Source: Gordonia sp. SL306 (GTDB taxonomy: Bacteria; Actinomycetota; Actinomycetes; Mycobacteriales; Mycobacteriaceae). From it: DNA of 64,000 nucleotides. A program made the position numbers and the translations under genes. Position 1 is the stretch's first letter, and each line of letters opens with the position of its first letter. This document shows positions 1 through 8,684 of the stretch, piece by piece. The notes beneath the pieces are model-generated. The model made no database searches, had not been told where the DNA came from, and saw only the letters and a list, made by a program, of their open reading frames with translations. The stretch is taken from contig NZ_CP113063.1 of the NCBI RefSeq assembly GCF_026625785.1, positions 558,001 through 622,000 on the forward strand. Direction: 5' to 3'.

Positions 1-10
1 ACGTCTGACC

Positions 11-62
11 CGTGAGCCGGGTCGAGGAGTGTCGATGTCGACACCTCTCGGCCCGGCTCACG
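11..62 (-). terminator. Strong hairpin at the 3' end of the antiporter gene
   Basis: Two perfect 11-nt arms (11-21 and 52-62, CGTGAGCCGGG against its complement) enclose an inner partly paired segment with TGTCGA/TCGACA arms. The stop codon of the minus-strand antiporter gene (58-60) lies inside the right arm, so the hairpin forms at the very end of its transcript. There is no clear U tract, which is common for actinobacterial terminators. Termination is inferred from position. Confidence 0.55.
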
Positions 63-1275
63 TCGTCATGTCGCTCCGATGCCGGGCTCCGATGAGCCGT
101 GCCACCATCGGGAAGAGCAGGACCGTCGTCGCGCCTGCCGCGACCAGGGTCGACGCCACCCCGATCGACATCAGGTCCGACGCCGTCGCGACCTGTGTCA
201 CCGCGACGATGATCGGCAGTCCCGTCGCGGCGTAGAGCGCCAGTTGTGCACGCTCATGGCCGAATTCCAGATTCGCCCCGTGGTCGATGTATCGCTCGCT
301 CAGCCACACCGGCAGCCCTCGGGCGATCGCGATCGCTGCGACCAGGGCTGCCCACGTACCCGGGTGTCCGAGAACCGCGGTCACGTCGATACCCATCCCC
401 GACGTCACGAAGAAGACGGGGATGAAGACGCCGAACCCGATCACCTCGAGAGACTTGCCCACTTCTTGCTGTTCGGGCCCGATGAGGCGCCGCAAGATCA
501 GGCCCGCCGCGAACGCCCCGAGCACCACGTCGAGATCGAACACGGCCGCCACCGTCATCAGTGACACGAGCAGCAGGATGACGATCCGCACCGGCAACTG
601 GATGGTGCCGCCGCGCATGACGGTCACGGCTCGTCGCACGCCGGGCACACGCGTGATGAGTCGTTGCGGCACAGCGCCGATGATCACCGCGGCCACGCCG
701 AAGAGCACCAGCACCACCAGAGCTCCCACCAGGTCTCGGCTGGTCAGCAGTAGCGACATAGCCAGGATCGGCCCCAACTCCCCCACGGCACCGTGCGCCA
801 TCACCGAGCGGCCCAGTGGTGTGTCGAGAACACCGGCCTCACGGATGATCGGCAGCAGGGTGCCGAGCGCGGTCGAGGTGAGGGCGATGGCCACGGCGAT
901 GTGGGTGGAGAAACCCTCGCCCGGAACCGTCAGCGTGACGACGACCAGCGCGGACACCAGGCCGATCAGCCAGGTGAACCGGGCAACCCGCCCCGACTTG
1001 CCGCTCAGCAATTGCGGATCCAGCTCGTAGCCGGCCAACAGGAAGAGCAGTCCGAGGCCCATCTGGCTCAAGATCGCGACACTGTCGTTGTCGGCCCAGC
1101 CCAGCATGTTCGGTCCGACGACCATTCCCGCGATCAGCAGCACCACCGCATCGGGCACATAGCCGCGGGTGACCCGGGAGATCAGTGGGGAGGCCACCGC
1201 CGCTGCCGCGATCCAGAAGAGCGATTCGATCGCCGTCGTGTCCATCTCGGACGACGCTTCGGCCAGCAGCATCAT
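58..1275 (-). CDS. Cation:proton antiporter, CPA2/Kef type membrane protein
   Basis: This is a 405-residue integral membrane protein of the monovalent cation/proton antiporter-2 family, expected to exchange Na+ or K+ for H+ across the cytoplasmic membrane. About 12 hydrophobic segments fill the whole length, with family-like stretches such as GMVVGPNMLGW and FLLAGYELDPQ near the N-terminus. There is no C-terminal TrkA-N (RCK) domain; the protein ends just after the last helix with a short basic tail. The start at the ATG pair at 1275 is preceded by an AGGA-like ribosome site. A longer frame extends to 1389 but adds a non-hydrophobic, arginine-rich stretch unlike the family. The exact ion is not predictable from sequence. 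Confidence 0.85.
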   Translation of the reverse strand: MMLLAEASSEMDTTAIESLFWIAAAAVASPLISRVTRGYVPDAVVLLIAGMVVGPNMLGWADNDSVAILSQMGLGLLFLLAGYELDPQLLSGKSGRVARFTWLIGLVSALVVVTLTVPGEGFSTHIAVAIALTSTALGTLLPIIREAGVLDTPLGRSVMAHGAVGELGPILAMSLLLTSRDLVGALVVLVLFGVAAVIIGAVPQRLITRVPGVRRAVTVMRGGTIQLPVRIVILLLVSLMTVAAVFDLDVVLGAFAAGLILRRLIGPEQQEVGKSLEVIGFGVFIPVFFVTSGMGIDVTAVLGHPGTWAALVAAIAIARGLPVWLSERYIDHGANLEFGHERAQLALYAATGLPIIVAVTQVATASDLMSIGVASTLVAAGATTVLLFPMVARLIGARHRSDMTT

Positions 1276-1419
1276 GTGGAACATCCTGGCACAGCGAGGT
1301 TCCAGGCCCGATCCCGTCATGTGCGAGCGAATCGGGATCTCGACCAATCCGCTGACGAGCACCACGCGAATGCTCGATAGAAGGACCACTTCTCGACGAC
1401 AAGCCGGAGGTTAGAACGC

Positions 1420-2277
1420 ATGAGCAATCGCACACGAGGCCGTCACCGCGCTCCGAACCAGCACCGCCGCATGGCGACATTCGTCGCCGCAGGATCCGCA
1501 CCTGTGGTGTTCGCGTTCGCCGCCGCCGGGGCCGCATCGGCGGCGCCGGCAGCGCCGCCGTCGCATGATCGTGCGCCCATGCCATCGATTCCCACCCTGC
1601 CTGCGATACCCGCCCTGCCCACGCCGTCACTGCCCGCGCTCGCACCGCATGTCTCGCCGCCGGCGGCGGTCTCGGGGGCCGCCGCACCGCGCGCCGCGAT
1701 CAGTCCCCCGTCGGGTGACACCCAGGCAGGCGCTCAGCGCACCGGACGAGGCACTCGGGTCCAGCGGACGCAGCCGTTGGGACCACTCGATCTGAGTTCA
1801 CTCCATGCACCGATGGCGGTGGCACCGGTCAAGCCGATCACGCCGACCCCGGGGACCGTGCGCGCCGGTGACCTCCAGGCACCGGCACCCGACTGGCTCT
1901 CGCCGCAACAGACGCGGCAGGTGAACGACGCTGCCGCAGGCGCCGAGGCCCAGGTCGCGGCCGCCGGTGACTCGATGGGCCTCGACCCCGCACGTTCGGA
2001 CCGAGTCGCGGCAGCGACCGTCGGCGACGCGACCGCGGGCGCGGCGATCGCGACCGTGACGGTCGGCGCACCGCTGGCCGCGGCAGGCGGGGTGGTCGGC
2101 GGAGTCGCCGGGCTGGTCGCCGGTGTGCCCTTCCTGCCAGCAGGCCTGGTGGTCGGCCCGGTCGCAGGCGCCGCCATCGGGGCCGCGGTCACCGCGGCGC
2201 CGTTCACCGCCATGGGTGCCGGAATCGGCGCGGGCGTCGGGATGGCACGGGGACTCGCCGAGCCCCCGCACCGGTAG
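1420..2277 (+). CDS. Secreted Ala/Pro-rich protein of unknown function
   Basis: The 285-residue product starts with a basic segment (RGRHRAPNQHRR), then a hydrophobic stretch and a likely signal peptidase site at ASA-AP around residue 43. The mature part is proline/alanine rich (about residues 45-130). It ends in a long Gly/Ala/Val hydrophobic segment (about residues 200-270) that resembles membrane-inserting or glycine-zipper sequence. A GGAG ribosome site sits just before the ATG. The gene is divergent from the antiporter. I recognise no catalytic domain; similar low-complexity exported proteins are common in mycolic-acid actinobacteria. An envelope-associated role is only inferred. Confidence 0.7.
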   Translation: MSNRTRGRHRAPNQHRRMATFVAAGSAPVVFAFAAAGAASAAPAAPPSHDRAPMPSIPTLPAIPALPTPSLPALAPHVSPPAAVSGAAAPRAAISPPSGDTQAGAQRTGRGTRVQRTQPLGPLDLSSLHAPMAVAPVKPITPTPGTVRAGDLQAPAPDWLSPQQTRQVNDAAAGAEAQVAAAGDSMGLDPARSDRVAAATVGDATAGAAIATVTVGAPLAAAGGVVGGVAGLVAGVPFLPAGLVVGPVAGAAIGAAVTAAPFTAMGAGIGAGVGMARGLAEPPHR

Positions 2278-2386
2278 GCGCGACCGGCACCACCACACGT
2301 TGTGCAACGACACCAACAACCCGACCTGACCGTCGGGTAGGTGACAGGGTTGGAGACCACACCCGCACCGCGATTGGAGTCGCACG

Positions 2387-2881
2387 ATGGAGACCCTCGA
2401 CGACCCGGAGGCCGTCGGCAGTTCCGACGAGTTGTCCGACCGCATCAGTCTGTCGATGTCACTGTTGATGACACCCGACATGGCGAACTTCGCCGGGAAC
2501 GTCCACGGCGGCACGCTGCTCAAGCTGCTCGATCAGGTGGCGTATGCGTGTGCGAGCCGCTATTCGCGGAGGTACGCGGTGACACTCTCGGTCGACCGGG
2601 TGATCTTCCGGGAACCGATCCGGGTCGGCGAGGTCCTCACCCTCACCGCGTCGGTCAACTACACCGGCCGCACGTCGATGGAGGTCGGCATCCGGGTCGA
2701 CACCGAGGACGTGCACACGGGACAACGACGCCATACCAACAGCTGCTACTTCACGATGGTCGCGACCGACGACAACGGACGGCCACACGAGGTGCCGCAA
2801 CTCATTCCGCGAACGGAGGTGCAGAAACGCCGCTTCCGTGACGCGCAGGACCGGCGTGCCGCGTTACGGTCCGCGCAATGA
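2387..2881 (+). CDS. Acyl-CoA thioesterase, hotdog fold, YciA/BACH type
   Basis: The protein has 164 residues and a single hotdog domain. The segment with N-x-HGG-x-LLKLLDQVAY (about residues 36-52) is the signature of YciA/BACH acyl-CoA hydrolases, with the aspartate of LLDQ as the expected catalytic acid. Such enzymes hydrolyse acyl-CoA thioesters to free acid and CoA in the cytoplasm. The start is an ATG preceded by GGAG. It converges on the SugE gene, whose stop is only 4 bp away. Chain-length preference cannot be read from the sequence. Confidence 0.88.
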   Translation: METLDDPEAVGSSDELSDRISLSMSLLMTPDMANFAGNVHGGTLLKLLDQVAYACASRYSRRYAVTLSVDRVIFREPIRVGEVLTLTASVNYTGRTSMEVGIRVDTEDVHTGQRRHTNSCYFTMVATDDNGRPHEVPQLIPRTEVQKRRFRDAQDRRAALRSAQ

Positions 2882-2885
2882 TCGG

Positions 2886-3200
2886 TCAGCCCGCCATCTT
2901 GAGGCCGATCACGCCGCCGACGATGGCCACGATGCAGACGACCTTGACCAGGCTGACCGACTCCTCGCCCGTCGCCATCGCATAGACGACGGTGAGCGTT
3001 GCGCCGATGCCGACCCAGACGGCGTAGGCGGTTCCGGTGGGCAGACTGCGCATCGCATAGGCGAGACCGGCCATGCTCGCGATCAGTGCGACGGCGAAAA
3101 CCGCGCTGGGTCCGAGCCGGCTGAAGCCCTCGGACTTGCCCATCGCGGTCGCCCAGACGGCTTCCAGGACACCCGATACGACCAGAACGAGCCAGGACAT
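2886..3200 (-). CDS. sugE: SMR-family guanidinium exporter (SugE/Gdx)
   Basis: The 104-residue protein has four transmembrane helices. It begins MSWLVLVVSGVLEAVWA, with the conserved membrane glutamate (E13) of small multidrug resistance proteins. The later GTAYAVWVGIGA segment is typical of the SugE/Gdx branch, which exports guanidinium by proton antiport, rather than of EmrE. The start is set by the upstream RNA: the guanidine-III aptamer ends at 3217 and a GGAGG site (3213-3209) lies 8 nt before the ATG at 3200. An alternative GTG at 3221 would lie inside the aptamer. Gdx proteins act as dual-topology homodimers, which fits a single gene here. Confidence 0.9.
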   Translation of the reverse strand: MSWLVLVVSGVLEAVWATAMGKSEGFSRLGPSAVFAVALIASMAGLAYAMRSLPTGTAYAVWVGIGATLTVVYAMATGEESVSLVKVVCIVAIVGGVIGLKMAG

Positions 3201-3216
3201 GACAGTGACCTCCAGA

Positions 3217-3258
3217 GCCACCGTCTTGTCGTCGGCCGGGTACGGCGGGCTCGTCCGG
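3217..3258 (-). promoter_or_regulatory. Guanidine-III (ykkC-III) riboswitch controlling sugE
   Basis: On the minus strand the 42-nt element reads CCGGACGAG (3258-3250), then GCCGTACCCGG (3246-3236), then GACAAGACGG (3230-3221). These three blocks, in this order and spacing, are the conserved core of the ykkC-III RNA, a compact pseudoknot that binds guanidine. The element ends only 3 nt before the Shine-Dalgarno sequence of a SugE/Gdx gene. That is the usual target of this class and suggests control of translation initiation. The recognition comes from remembered consensus; no covariance search was run. Confidence 0.9.
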
Positions 3259-3332
3259 TTGTCATCGTCGACCGATCCAGGCTAGCAAACCGGCGATCGG
3301 GCCTCGGCGATCTCGGGCCTTGCGGACGAGGG

Positions 3333-3716
3333 TCAGTCCTCGGGGACGTCGTCCTCGTCGAGCGCACTCACCGCGATGCCGTACGGCAGGAACCGCACCT
3401 TCCGCTTCGGATCGGTGTTGTGCTTGTTCGCGCGCAGGGCATCGAGTTCGGTGGCATAGACCTGTTCGACGCGAGCTCCGCCTTCGTCGTCGACGACGAA
3501 CACCGCCCAGACGCCGGTGCCGGTGTCACCGGTTGTCTCCGGCTCGCGGCGGGTGCGGCGCCCGGTGTCCTCGAAGATCGCCGACCACGTGCCGCCCGAT
3601 CCGCCGGGACTCGCCAGGAACTTGCCGACCATGTCGCGGACCCCGTCGGTGGCCTCGCGTGCGAACCGGTCGAAATCCTCCGGGCTCATCCCGAATGGTC
3701 CGTTGTTGTCCGCCAT
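3333..3716 (-). CDS. Conserved hypothetical protein, cytosolic, acidic
   Basis: The 127-residue protein has no signal peptide or membrane segment. An N-terminal amphipathic part (MADNNGPFGMSPEDFDRFA) is followed by a beta-rich segment containing VWAVFVVDDEGGARVEQVYA. The C-terminus is acidic and ends with EDDVPED. A perfect AGGAGG ribosome site 5 nt before the ATG supports the start. I do not recognise a named family. It lies alone between sugE and the two-component system on the same strand. Confidence 0.65.
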   Translation of the reverse strand: MADNNGPFGMSPEDFDRFAREATDGVRDMVGKFLASPGGSGGTWSAIFEDTGRRTRREPETTGDTGTGVWAVFVVDDEGGARVEQVYATELDALRANKHNTDPKRKVRFLPYGIAVSALDEDDVPED

Positions 3717-3817
3717 GTGAGCCTCCTGATGCAGCGGGCCGCGGCAGTTTGTGCCGTGTCCATCCAGTCTCCACAGGTTCGGCGATCTCCGCCACCATCC
3801 CCGAGGTCGACGGGACC

Positions 3818-4474
3818 TCAGGCCAGGCCCGCGTCATGCATGATGATCGCGACCTGGACCCGATTCGAGGTCCCGAGCTTGCCGAAGATGTGCGAGATGT
3901 GCGCCTTGACGGTTGCCACGCTCATGTAGAGCTCCTCGGCGATCTCCGCGTTCGACGCACCTTTCGCCAGGCACACCGCGACCTCGCGCTCGCGCTCGGT
4001 CAGACTGCCGAGGGACGCGTGCCCGGGCGACGAACGGCCGGCGACACCACCGTTGTGCACCACCTGCTTGATCAGGGCGGCGGTCACCGACGGGCTCAGC
4101 GCCGGCTCACCACGAAGGACGTTCTTGATCGCGGCGACGATGTCCTGCGGTGCCGTGTCTTTCAGCAGGAATCCGTCGGCGCCGACCGCCAGCGCGCGGA
4201 CCACGTAGTCGTCGGCATCGAAGGTCGTCAGGACGATGACCGACGGGGGACGCTCGACGGCCTTGAGTGCCGCGGTCGCGGCGATCCCGTCCATCACGGG
4301 CATCCGGAGATCCATCAAGACCATGTCGACCGGCTCGGCGCGGTGCCGATCGACGGCGTCCTGGCCGTTGGCTGCCTCGGCCGCGACATCCAACTCGGGA
4401 TCGCCGCCGAGCAGCAGCCGCAGACCGGAACGGACAAGCGGATCGTCGTCGACGATCATGATGTGCGCGCTCAT
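3818..4474 (-). CDS. NarL/FixJ-family response regulator
   Basis: The 218-residue protein has a receiver domain (residues 1-120) with acidic residues DDD at 9-11, the phospho-acceptor Asp55 in MVLMD, and the Lys of LLKDT near residue 105. A LuxR-type helix-turn-helix follows at about 150-210 (LTEREREV then SNAEIAEELYMSVATVKAH). The ATG at 4474 overlaps the stop of the upstream histidine kinase by 4 nt (ATGA), so the pair is translationally coupled. It is expected to bind DNA as a phosphorylated dimer. The divergent ABC exporter at 5771-7494 is the likely target, as in DesKR and LiaSR-like systems. Confidence 0.93.
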   Translation of the reverse strand: MSAHIMIVDDDPLVRSGLRLLLGGDPELDVAAEAANGQDAVDRHRAEPVDMVLMDLRMPVMDGIAATAALKAVERPPSVIVLTTFDADDYVVRALAVGADGFLLKDTAPQDIVAAIKNVLRGEPALSPSVTAALIKQVVHNGGVAGRSSPGHASLGSLTEREREVAVCLAKGASNAEIAEELYMSVATVKAHISHIFGKLGTSNRVQVAIIMHDAGLA

Positions 4475-5676
4475 GCCTGCCACGGTAGCCAGACATGCAG
4501 GACGAAACGCCGGTCGTCGGTGCGTACTGCCGAGTGTCGGCCCCCGCTCAACGCGACCCGCTCCGCGACGCCGACGAGACCCAGACCGGAACGCGGTGGC
4601 GCAGTCGTGGGCTCGTGCCGTAGTGGGAGCGGGTTGTCGACGAGAAGGTCGACGCCCGAATCGGGATCGCCCTTGATCCGTACCGCGACGGTGGCGGCGG
4701 GCGCGTGTTTGCGCGCATTCGTCAATGCCTCCTGGAGGCATCGGTACAGGGTCCGGAATCGCGCAGGTGCGATGGCGGTCAGGTCCGCGGCGCAGAGGTA
4801 TTCGATCCGCATCCCACCGGCGCGGTTCTCCTCGATCAATGCATCGAGGTCTTCGGGAAGTGCCTGCGGCACTTCGGGATCGGCGTCCCCGGGCCCCTCG
4901 CGCAGAACGCCGAGCACCTCGCGTAGCTCCGTCAGGGCGAGGTGGGAGGTCTCCTGGATCGTCTGCGCGGTCTCCCGGACCTGCCGACGATCGAGGTCAT
5001 CGCGATACGCCAGCGCGCCCGCATGCATGCTGACCGTCGAAATCCGATGAGCGAGAACATCATGCATCTCACGGGCGATCCGGGCCCGCTCGACCGACCG
5101 GGCCCGGCGCACCTCGGACTCCTGCTCGGCCTCGGCAAGGGTCGCCCGTAGGCGCCAACTCGCCAGCAACTCCCGGCGTGAGCCGATGTACATCCCCCAC
5201 GCGATCATCGTCGCGATGGCCGCCAGCATGGTGCCGTAGCGCACCAGCAGAGGCTCTTCGACATCGGGCACATTGAAGAATTCCTCGGCGAGGACCCCAC
5301 ATCCGACCGCGAGGACGGCCTGCGGAATGATCTCCCGCCATTTCCGTCTGGTCGACAACGACACCATCGCCAACGTGCTCGGCCCGAGCGAGCTCGCCGA
5401 AAGGATCCCGGCCAGATTGGTGAGGGTCGCGATTGCCACCGGATGCGAACGCCGCCACCACACGAGGACGTAGCTGACGATCCCCACGGCCAGGTCGGCC
5501 GCGAACCACCAGCGAACATGCTCCCACTGATAGCCCACCCGCGAACCCCAGGCGATCCCGGTGATCAGGAGCATCAACGCCAGGCGCCATCCGTGACTCC
5601 ACCAGGTCAACGGTGGCTGATAATCCTCGGGACGCACACCCTCACGGTAGTCGGGGTGTTCCCGGGGGCACCTCAT
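4471..5676 (-). CDS. Sensor histidine kinase, HisKA_3 (NarL-partner) family
   Basis: About 401 residues. The N-terminal half carries several hydrophobic segments (WRLALMLLITGIAWG and onward, about residues 20-160) that form a membrane sensor with little extracellular sequence. The dimerisation/phosphotransfer region contains ARIAREMHDVLAHRIS, with the phospho-accepting histidine in EMHD. A degenerate HATPase domain ends with SGLGLVGVAERV, the G-box region. It is coupled to the response regulator by an ATGA overlap. The start is uncertain: ATG 5676 is chosen, and a GTG at 5637 is possible. The signal is unknown; short-loop sensors beside ABC exporters often report membrane stress. Confidence 0.9.
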   Translation of the reverse strand: MRCPREHPDYREGVRPEDYQPPLTWWSHGWRLALMLLITGIAWGSRVGYQWEHVRWWFAADLAVGIVSYVLVWWRRSHPVAIATLTNLAGILSASSLGPSTLAMVSLSTRRKWREIIPQAVLAVGCGVLAEEFFNVPDVEEPLLVRYGTMLAAIATMIAWGMYIGSRRELLASWRLRATLAEAEQESEVRRARSVERARIAREMHDVLAHRISTVSMHAGALAYRDDLDRRQVRETAQTIQETSHLALTELREVLGVLREGPGDADPEVPQALPEDLDALIEENRAGGMRIEYLCAADLTAIAPARFRTLYRCLQEALTNARKHAPAATVAVRIKGDPDSGVDLLVDNPLPLRHEPTTAPPRSGLGLVGVAERVALSGGRHSAVRTDDRRFVLHVWLPWQA

Positions 5677-5770
5677 ACTCGCGGCCACACCGATATCCGA
5701 CTTTGGTCGCACCCGGCAATGGCCACGAGCCCGATGCGCGCGATCCCCTGTGTCGCGGACGATGGACACC

Positions 5771-6685
5771 ATGATCACCGTCGAGAACCTCACCAAGAGA
5801 TACGGCGACCACATCGCCGTCGATGACGTGTCCTTCGCCTGTAAGCCCGGTCAGGTCACCGGATTTCTGGGACCGAACGGCGCAGGCAAATCCACCACCA
5901 TGCGGATCATCGCCGGCCTGACGCCTGCCACCTCGGGCACCGCGAACGTCGGTGGCACGGCGTTTCGGGACATCCCCAATCCGGCGACCCAGGTCGGGGT
6001 GCTCCTCGACGCGTCCGCCCAACACGCCGGACGCACGGGCGCCGAGATCCTACGGTTGAGTGCGATGACGCTCGGCATCCCGAAGTCGCGTGTCGCGGAG
6101 ATGCTCGAGATGGTGAGTCTGACGCCCGACGAGGCCGACCGCCGTGTCCGCAACTACTCCCTCGGCATGCGTCAGCGCCTCGGAATCGCGAACGCGCTGC
6201 TGGGCGAGCCGCACATCCTGATCCTCGACGAACCGGCCAACGGGCTCGATCCCGCGGGTATCCACTGGATGCGAACTCTGTTGCGGGACTATGCGAATCG
6301 GGGCGGCACGGTATTGCTGTCGTCGCACCTGCTGCATGAGATCGAGATCATCGCCGACGAGATCCTGGTGATCGGACACGGCCGGATCGTCGCCCAGGGC
6401 ACCAAAGACGAACTCCTCGCCGGAAACGGTGCCCGGGTCCGCTCACTCGACGACACCGCGCTGGCCGCGGCCCTCTCGCGCGCCGACATCCATGCCCGGC
6501 CGGCGGACGGTGGCGGTCTGACCACCGATGCCGCCCCCGAAGACGTGGGCCGGGTCGCCGCCGCATCCGGGATCGTGCTGGTGGAGCTGCGCCCGGGCGA
6601 CGGTGCGCAACTCGAAGAGATGTTCCTGCAGCTCACGCAACAGACCCAACGCGAACAACCAGTCCTCCAGGGAGCACAGCCATGA
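5771..6685 (+). CDS. ABC transporter ATP-binding protein (exporter type)
   Basis: The 304-residue ATPase has a Walker A GPNGAGKST (about residues 36-44), a signature NYSLGMRQRLG in place of the canonical LSGGQ, Walker B ILILDEPANGLDP and the H-loop SSHLLHE. The SLGM-type signature and a roughly 90-residue C-terminal extension are typical of the DrrA/BcrA/CcmA group that pairs with ABC-2 permeases. ATGs at 5762 and 5771 are both possible starts. It diverges from the two-component system, with a shared control region of less than 100 bp, and overlaps the permease gene by 4 nt. Cargo is unknown; lantibiotic or drug export is the common role. Confidence 0.92.
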   Translation: MITVENLTKRYGDHIAVDDVSFACKPGQVTGFLGPNGAGKSTTMRIIAGLTPATSGTANVGGTAFRDIPNPATQVGVLLDASAQHAGRTGAEILRLSAMTLGIPKSRVAEMLEMVSLTPDEADRRVRNYSLGMRQRLGIANALLGEPHILILDEPANGLDPAGIHWMRTLLRDYANRGGTVLLSSHLLHEIEIIADEILVIGHGRIVAQGTKDELLAGNGARVRSLDDTALAAALSRADIHARPADGGGLTTDAAPEDVGRVAAASGIVLVELRPGDGAQLEEMFLQLTQQTQREQPVLQGAQP

Positions 6686-7494
6686 CCGTCCCCGTGCAGC
6701 ACGCGCCCGCCGACGACACGATCGCCGTCGACCGGCGAACGTCGTCGATTCCGTTGACGCGCCTGACCGCCGTCGAACTCCGCAAACTCGTCGACACCCG
6801 CGCAGGCTTCTGGCTCACCGCGTCGATCGGCCTGATCTCGGTGGTCGTCGTGGTGGCCATGCTCATCGCGAACCGCGACAACCCCGCCGACCTCAATTTC
6901 GGTCAGTTCTTCGGGATGATGAACATCCCCACCGGGATCATCCTGCCCATCCTCGCGGTCCTGCTGGTGACCGGCGAGTGGAGCCAACGGACCGCACTCA
7001 CCACGTTCACGATGGAACCGCGCCGCGAGCGGATCGTCGCGGCCAAACTCCTCGCCGCACTGGCCGCAGGCATCGGCGCCGTGGTTCTCTCGCTCGTCCT
7101 CGGCGCCGTCGGAAACGTGATCGCGGGCATCGCCTTCACCGATCCGGCGGGTGCCTGGTCGTTCACCGCGGCCGGACTGGTCAACTCGTTCCTCCTGCAG
7201 ATGTTCGGCCTGCTCCTCGGCTTCGCCTTCGCCGCACTGATCCTGAACACTCCTGGCGCCATCGTCGCGTACTTCGCACTGCCGACCGCACTGTCCCTCG
7301 TCACCGAGCTCGTGCCGTGGTTCAAGGACAATCTCGGCCAGTGGATCGACACCGGATCGACGAATGCGCCCTTCCAATCCGGTGATTGGGCCACCGGGGG
7401 CGAATGGGCCCGGCTGATCGTCTCCGCAGTCATCTGGATCGCCATCCCATTGACGCTGGGGGTGATCCGGGTACTGCGCTCCGAGGTCAAGTAG
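6682..7494 (+). CDS. ABC-2 type permease subunit
   Basis: The 270-residue membrane protein has about six hydrophobic segments, starting at FWLTASIGLISVVVVVAMLIA (about residues 35-55). The segments then alternate with short loops to residue 260. The ATG overlaps the stop of the ATPase gene (ATGA), so the two subunits are coupled and expected to assemble together. There is no periplasmic binding partner, consistent with export. A perfect hairpin at 7509-7550 follows and probably ends the operon. Confidence 0.88.
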   Translation: MTVPVQHAPADDTIAVDRRTSSIPLTRLTAVELRKLVDTRAGFWLTASIGLISVVVVVAMLIANRDNPADLNFGQFFGMMNIPTGIILPILAVLLVTGEWSQRTALTTFTMEPRRERIVAAKLLAALAAGIGAVVLSLVLGAVGNVIAGIAFTDPAGAWSFTAAGLVNSFLLQMFGLLLGFAFAALILNTPGAIVAYFALPTALSLVTELVPWFKDNLGQWIDTGSTNAPFQSGDWATGGEWARLIVSAVIWIAIPLTLGVIRVLRSEVK

Positions 7495-7508
7495 ACCCCG
7501 GTGCGCGT

Positions 7509-7550
7509 TGCGACCGGCGGGCCCACTCTCCCCGAGGCCCGCCGGTCGCA
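7509..7550. terminator. Bidirectional terminator between the ABC operon and the lipase gene
   Basis: A perfect 15-nt inverted repeat (TGCGACCGGCGGGCC at 7509-7523 and its complement at 7536-7550) encloses a 12-nt loop. It sits between two convergent genes that stop at 7494 and 7572, so it can serve both transcripts. Confidence 0.75.
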
Positions 7551-7571
7551 CTCATCTCCGTATCGGCCGGT

Positions 7572-8684
7572 TCATCCGAACAACCAGGCATTCGGCGAGC
7601 AGACCACGGGAACCGGAACCCCGGGGCCGCCGGGCACGACGGGGATCTTCGCCGAGAATGCGTTGAGCACGATCGACACCGCACGCAACGAATAGCTCAA
7701 CGCGAGGTGATCGGAGGTGTCGATGCCACAGCCGTCCTGCAGGGTGATGTTGCGGACGTCCGGACCGTTGAGGAAGGTCGACTGATACGGCGTGGTGACC
7801 TCGTCGTATTTCGTCCCGATGACCGTGTATTTCACCCCGGGCACCGTGTCACCACCGGCATTGAGTTTCTTCAGGAACTCCGAGTCGTACACCTGCTGGA
7901 TTCCGGAGACGCCCACTCCCAGCGCGATCGGGCCGAGCACATCGATTCCGGCGTTGTTGATGAGACGCCCGAGCGTGCCGATCCCGAGCAGAGTGGTGCC
8001 GTGGTTGGTCGCACCCAATGTCACGAGCCGATCCACCTTGTCGGCACCGCCGTCGAACTTCAGGTATTGCCGCGCGACCAGCCCGCCCTGCGAGTGGCCC
8101 ACGATGTTCACTTTCGAGGCGCCTGTCGAGGAGCGCACCCGATCGACGAACGACGCCAACTGCTCGGCGGACTGGGCGATGTCGCCGGTGCCGTATGCAC
8201 CCGGGATCGCGCTGCCGAGCCCGCCGCCACCGGCCGCGCCCAGGATGCCGTAGTTCAGCGCGAACACGCACATGCCTGCGCGCTTCAGGTAGGGCGACAG
8301 GTAAGCCCAGTTGTTGTAGGCATTTTCCCAGGTCCCGTGCACCAGGACGACCGGCGTTCGTCCGTCGGAGGCCTTGCAGTTCCAGTCGTTCGCCCCGGGC
8401 GGCGCGACGTCGGGACTGCGGAGTCCGTTGCCGAACGCCTTCCAGAAGTCGTCTTCCTTCTTCCCGCTACCGGCCGGGACCTTCGACGTGCTCGAACCGC
8501 TCAGGATGACATCGTCGGCCACCTGCTTCTTGAGACCCGACTTGATGGTGCCATCGAGCTCCTGCTGGGTGGCCGCCGATGCCGGCGCCGCGGCGCCCCA
8601 TCCCAGGGATAGGACCGCGGCCACCGCGATCGCTCCCCCCACCAGCCGCCGGCGCCACCCTCTCGACGCAATCGCTTGACCCAT
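7572..8684 (-). CDS. Secreted lipase/esterase, alpha/beta-hydrolase fold
   Basis: The 370-residue precursor has a twin-arginine-like N-terminus (RGWRRRLVGG) and a signal peptide ending near ASA-AT at residue 38. Strand and oxyanion region VVLVHGTW lie at about 113-119. The nucleophile elbow GHSQGG has Ser198. A Cys/Asp-containing region and a terminal catalytic His (SDHLALSY) follow. This order matches the secreted triacylglycerol lipase (EstA/LipA-like) family of actinobacteria, which hydrolyses ester lipids outside the cell. ATG 8684 is preferred because an AAGGAG lies 10 nt upstream; a GTG at 8693 is too close to that site. Substrate length is unknown. Confidence 0.88.
   Translation of the reverse strand: MGQAIASRGWRRRLVGGAIAVAAVLSLGWGAAAPASAATQQELDGTIKSGLKKQVADDVILSGSSTSKVPAGSGKKEDDFWKAFGNGLRSPDVAPPGANDWNCKASDGRTPVVLVHGTWENAYNNWAYLSPYLKRAGMCVFALNYGILGAAGGGGLGSAIPGAYGTGDIAQSAEQLASFVDRVRSSTGASKVNIVGHSQGGLVARQYLKFDGGADKVDRLVTLGATNHGTTLLGIGTLGRLINNAGIDVLGPIALGVGVSGIQQVYDSEFLKKLNAGGDTVPGVKYTVIGTKYDEVTTPYQSTFLNGPDVRNITLQDGCGIDTSDHLALSYSLRAVSIVLNAFSAKIPVVPGGPGVPVPVVCSPNAWLFG

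Noticed and set aside
839..1687. Long minus-strand frame overlapping the antiporter and the secreted protein
   Set aside because: It is arginine/proline rich, covers two better supported genes in other frames and has no domain.
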